A DNA stretch of 64,000 nt from contig NC_065887.2 in assembly GCF_932274485.2 (NCBI RefSeq), positions 8,032,001 through 8,096,000 on the forward strand, read 5' to 3'. This document shows positions 63,031-64,000 of the stretch, piece after piece (positions within the stretch are counted from its first letter, which is position 1; each line of letters begins with the position of its first letter). Position numbers and translations under genes: made by a program. Origin of the DNA: Patella vulgata (taxonomy: Eukaryota; Mollusca; Gastropoda; Patellidae). The notes beneath the pieces were generated by a model. It saw only the letters and a program-made list of their open reading frames with translations, had not been told where the DNA came from and made no database searches.

Positions 63031-63426
63031 TTGTACTTGGACAAAGTTGCTTCAATTCGATGCGGTTTTTTTTTGTCTGGTTAACGTGATGTAAGTATAT
63101 AGTGCAGGGTATTATTTACGGTGATTTCCGCGAGTATGTGTTAAAGTTTTTTAAAATCTGATTTTATTTGGACAGCGCTGCGAATCAAACAGAGGTAACG
63201 GGTACGTTCATCTTACGTTTCTATATACAAGTACGGACAAGTATTGACACACATTTTATAAAGTGTCACTTCAAACCCTCTACATCTCGTGTGTAAATCA
63301 TTAAAAGCTGAAACGAATCGGTGAAGAAGCCAACATTGTCAACATACAGGTGCCAACTGATGGCCGACAACGCTACAAATAAATCACCCTTTCTAAAACG
63401 TCTGTAGTTATTATTAAAACTTTGAA
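63031..63426. other. Low-repeat sequence
   Basis: No gene or repeat family recognised. Confidence 0.4.
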
Positions 63427-63580
63427 AATGAAATGAAATGGGGTTTAACGTCGTACTGTTCTACTTCGACTGGGCCTTAATGAAGACGGGCATATGGTAA
63501 TTTTCTCCGGACAGCGAGGCTACGGCCTACTCTTATATCGAATTCCAACTCTTAAGGTTTCACGCCGATATGTACACCAC

Positions 63581-63612
<32 letters not shown>

Positions 63613-63622
63613 GGGAGAGGGG
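63427..63622 (-). mobile_element. SINE-B 3' half followed by (GA)n
   Basis: AAATGAAATGGGGTTTAACG, CTACTCTTATATCGAATTCC, CACGCCGATATGTACACC, then GAGAGA at 63580-63618. Confidence 0.85.
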
Positions 63623-63758
63623 GGGGGGGTTCCTAGTGTGTCACATTGTGGTATGTTTATGATAGTTTCGATTCAATCTTATTACATCTCCAGGTACCTT
63701 AGTGTATGACATTGTATGGGGAATGAGGTTCACCATGGAAAACTTGACATACACAAAC

Positions 63759-63762
<4 letters not shown>

Positions 63763-63796
<34 letters not shown>

Positions 63797-64000
63797 TAAC
63801 GGTCCACTAGACACAAACTGGCTGATTTCGGGACTAACATATGGTTCAATTTTATTTCAATAATTCCCTTACGGATATCGGTCTCTAGTAGTGGTAGTAG
63901 TGGGAGAACCGCGGAGGATCTGGAGAAAGCTGGTCGGATGACCCTACCTCTTGTCAAGTTGGAAATCGAACCACACCACTTAACTCAAAGGCAGACCTTG
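63763..64000 (-). mobile_element. SINE-A copy running off the window
   Basis: (GA)n, GTCCACTAGACACAAACTGG, CATATGGTTCAATTTTATTT, eroded core GCGGAGGATCTGGAG, AAATCGAACCACACCAC, CAGACCTTG at the edge. Confidence 0.85.

Noticed and set aside
1-64000. Retrovirus-like or Polinton-like fossil
   Set aside because: No long terminal repeat pair, no polymerase, integrase or capsid-like reading frame was recognised in either strand.

Overview
The window looks like non-coding eukaryotic (metazoan) DNA. It is AT-rich, most of it is interspersed repeats, and only one stretch can be defended as a protein-coding gene. The repeat types point to a mollusc, probably a marine gastropod: two tRNA-headed SINE families with conserved central domains, pearl-like elements with a ~146 bp tandem core plus a GACA/GACG tetranucleotide tract, and TTAA-flanked MITEs. 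Species cannot be fixed from the sequence alone. No tRNA or rRNA gene, CRISPR array, bacterial operon, retrovirus-like element, Polinton or LINE reverse transcriptase was recognised.

Local names used here. SINE-A: ~265-280 bp, tRNA-like head with A box TGGCCGAATGG and B box GGTTTCGATTCC, a core containing AAACCGGAGGACCCGG on the reverse strand, and a tail ACGTTAAACCCCATTTC followed by (TC)n. SINE-B: ~365 bp, head GGAGCCACGGTGGC with B box GTGTTCGATCCC, core CACGTAAAAGATCCC, tail ACGTTAAACCCCATTTC followed by (ATTTC)n. Each has about thirty full, truncated or nested copies. MITE-1, MITE-2 and MITE-3 are short inverted-repeat elements bounded by TTAA. R5, R6, R7 and R8 are further repeated sequences without coding capacity.

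Layout. 1-13.4 kb holds scattered SINEs, three larger MITE-1 copies, a 620 bp inverted-repeat element (2408), a purine-rich tract (3110) and a fold-back element (7347). 13.4-30.7 kb continues with SINEs, MITE-2 and MITE-3, a 149 bp palindrome (16759), several minisatellites, a hAT-like element and nested SINE-B copies. 30.7-33.5 kb is the focus: a RING/B-box (TRIM-type) gene on the minus strand whose reading frame appears shifted near its 3' end, with a putative 5' UTR splice acceptor directly abutting a nine-copy 139 bp array made of SINE-A heads. 34-43.7 kb carries three pearl-like elements with dimeric ~293 bp periodicity. 44-64 kb is again SINEs and MITEs, including several insertions with clear target-site duplications, a perfect RFX-type X-box in a repeat-poor kilobase (50083) and a YY1-like site over a tiny ORF (58514).

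Most open reading frames over 60 codons are chance frames through SINEs, minisatellites or pearl-like repeats. The main biology to read here is a cytoplasmic ubiquitin-ligase-type gene next to a young tandem array of Pol III promoter units, in a genome being reshaped by non-autonomous elements.
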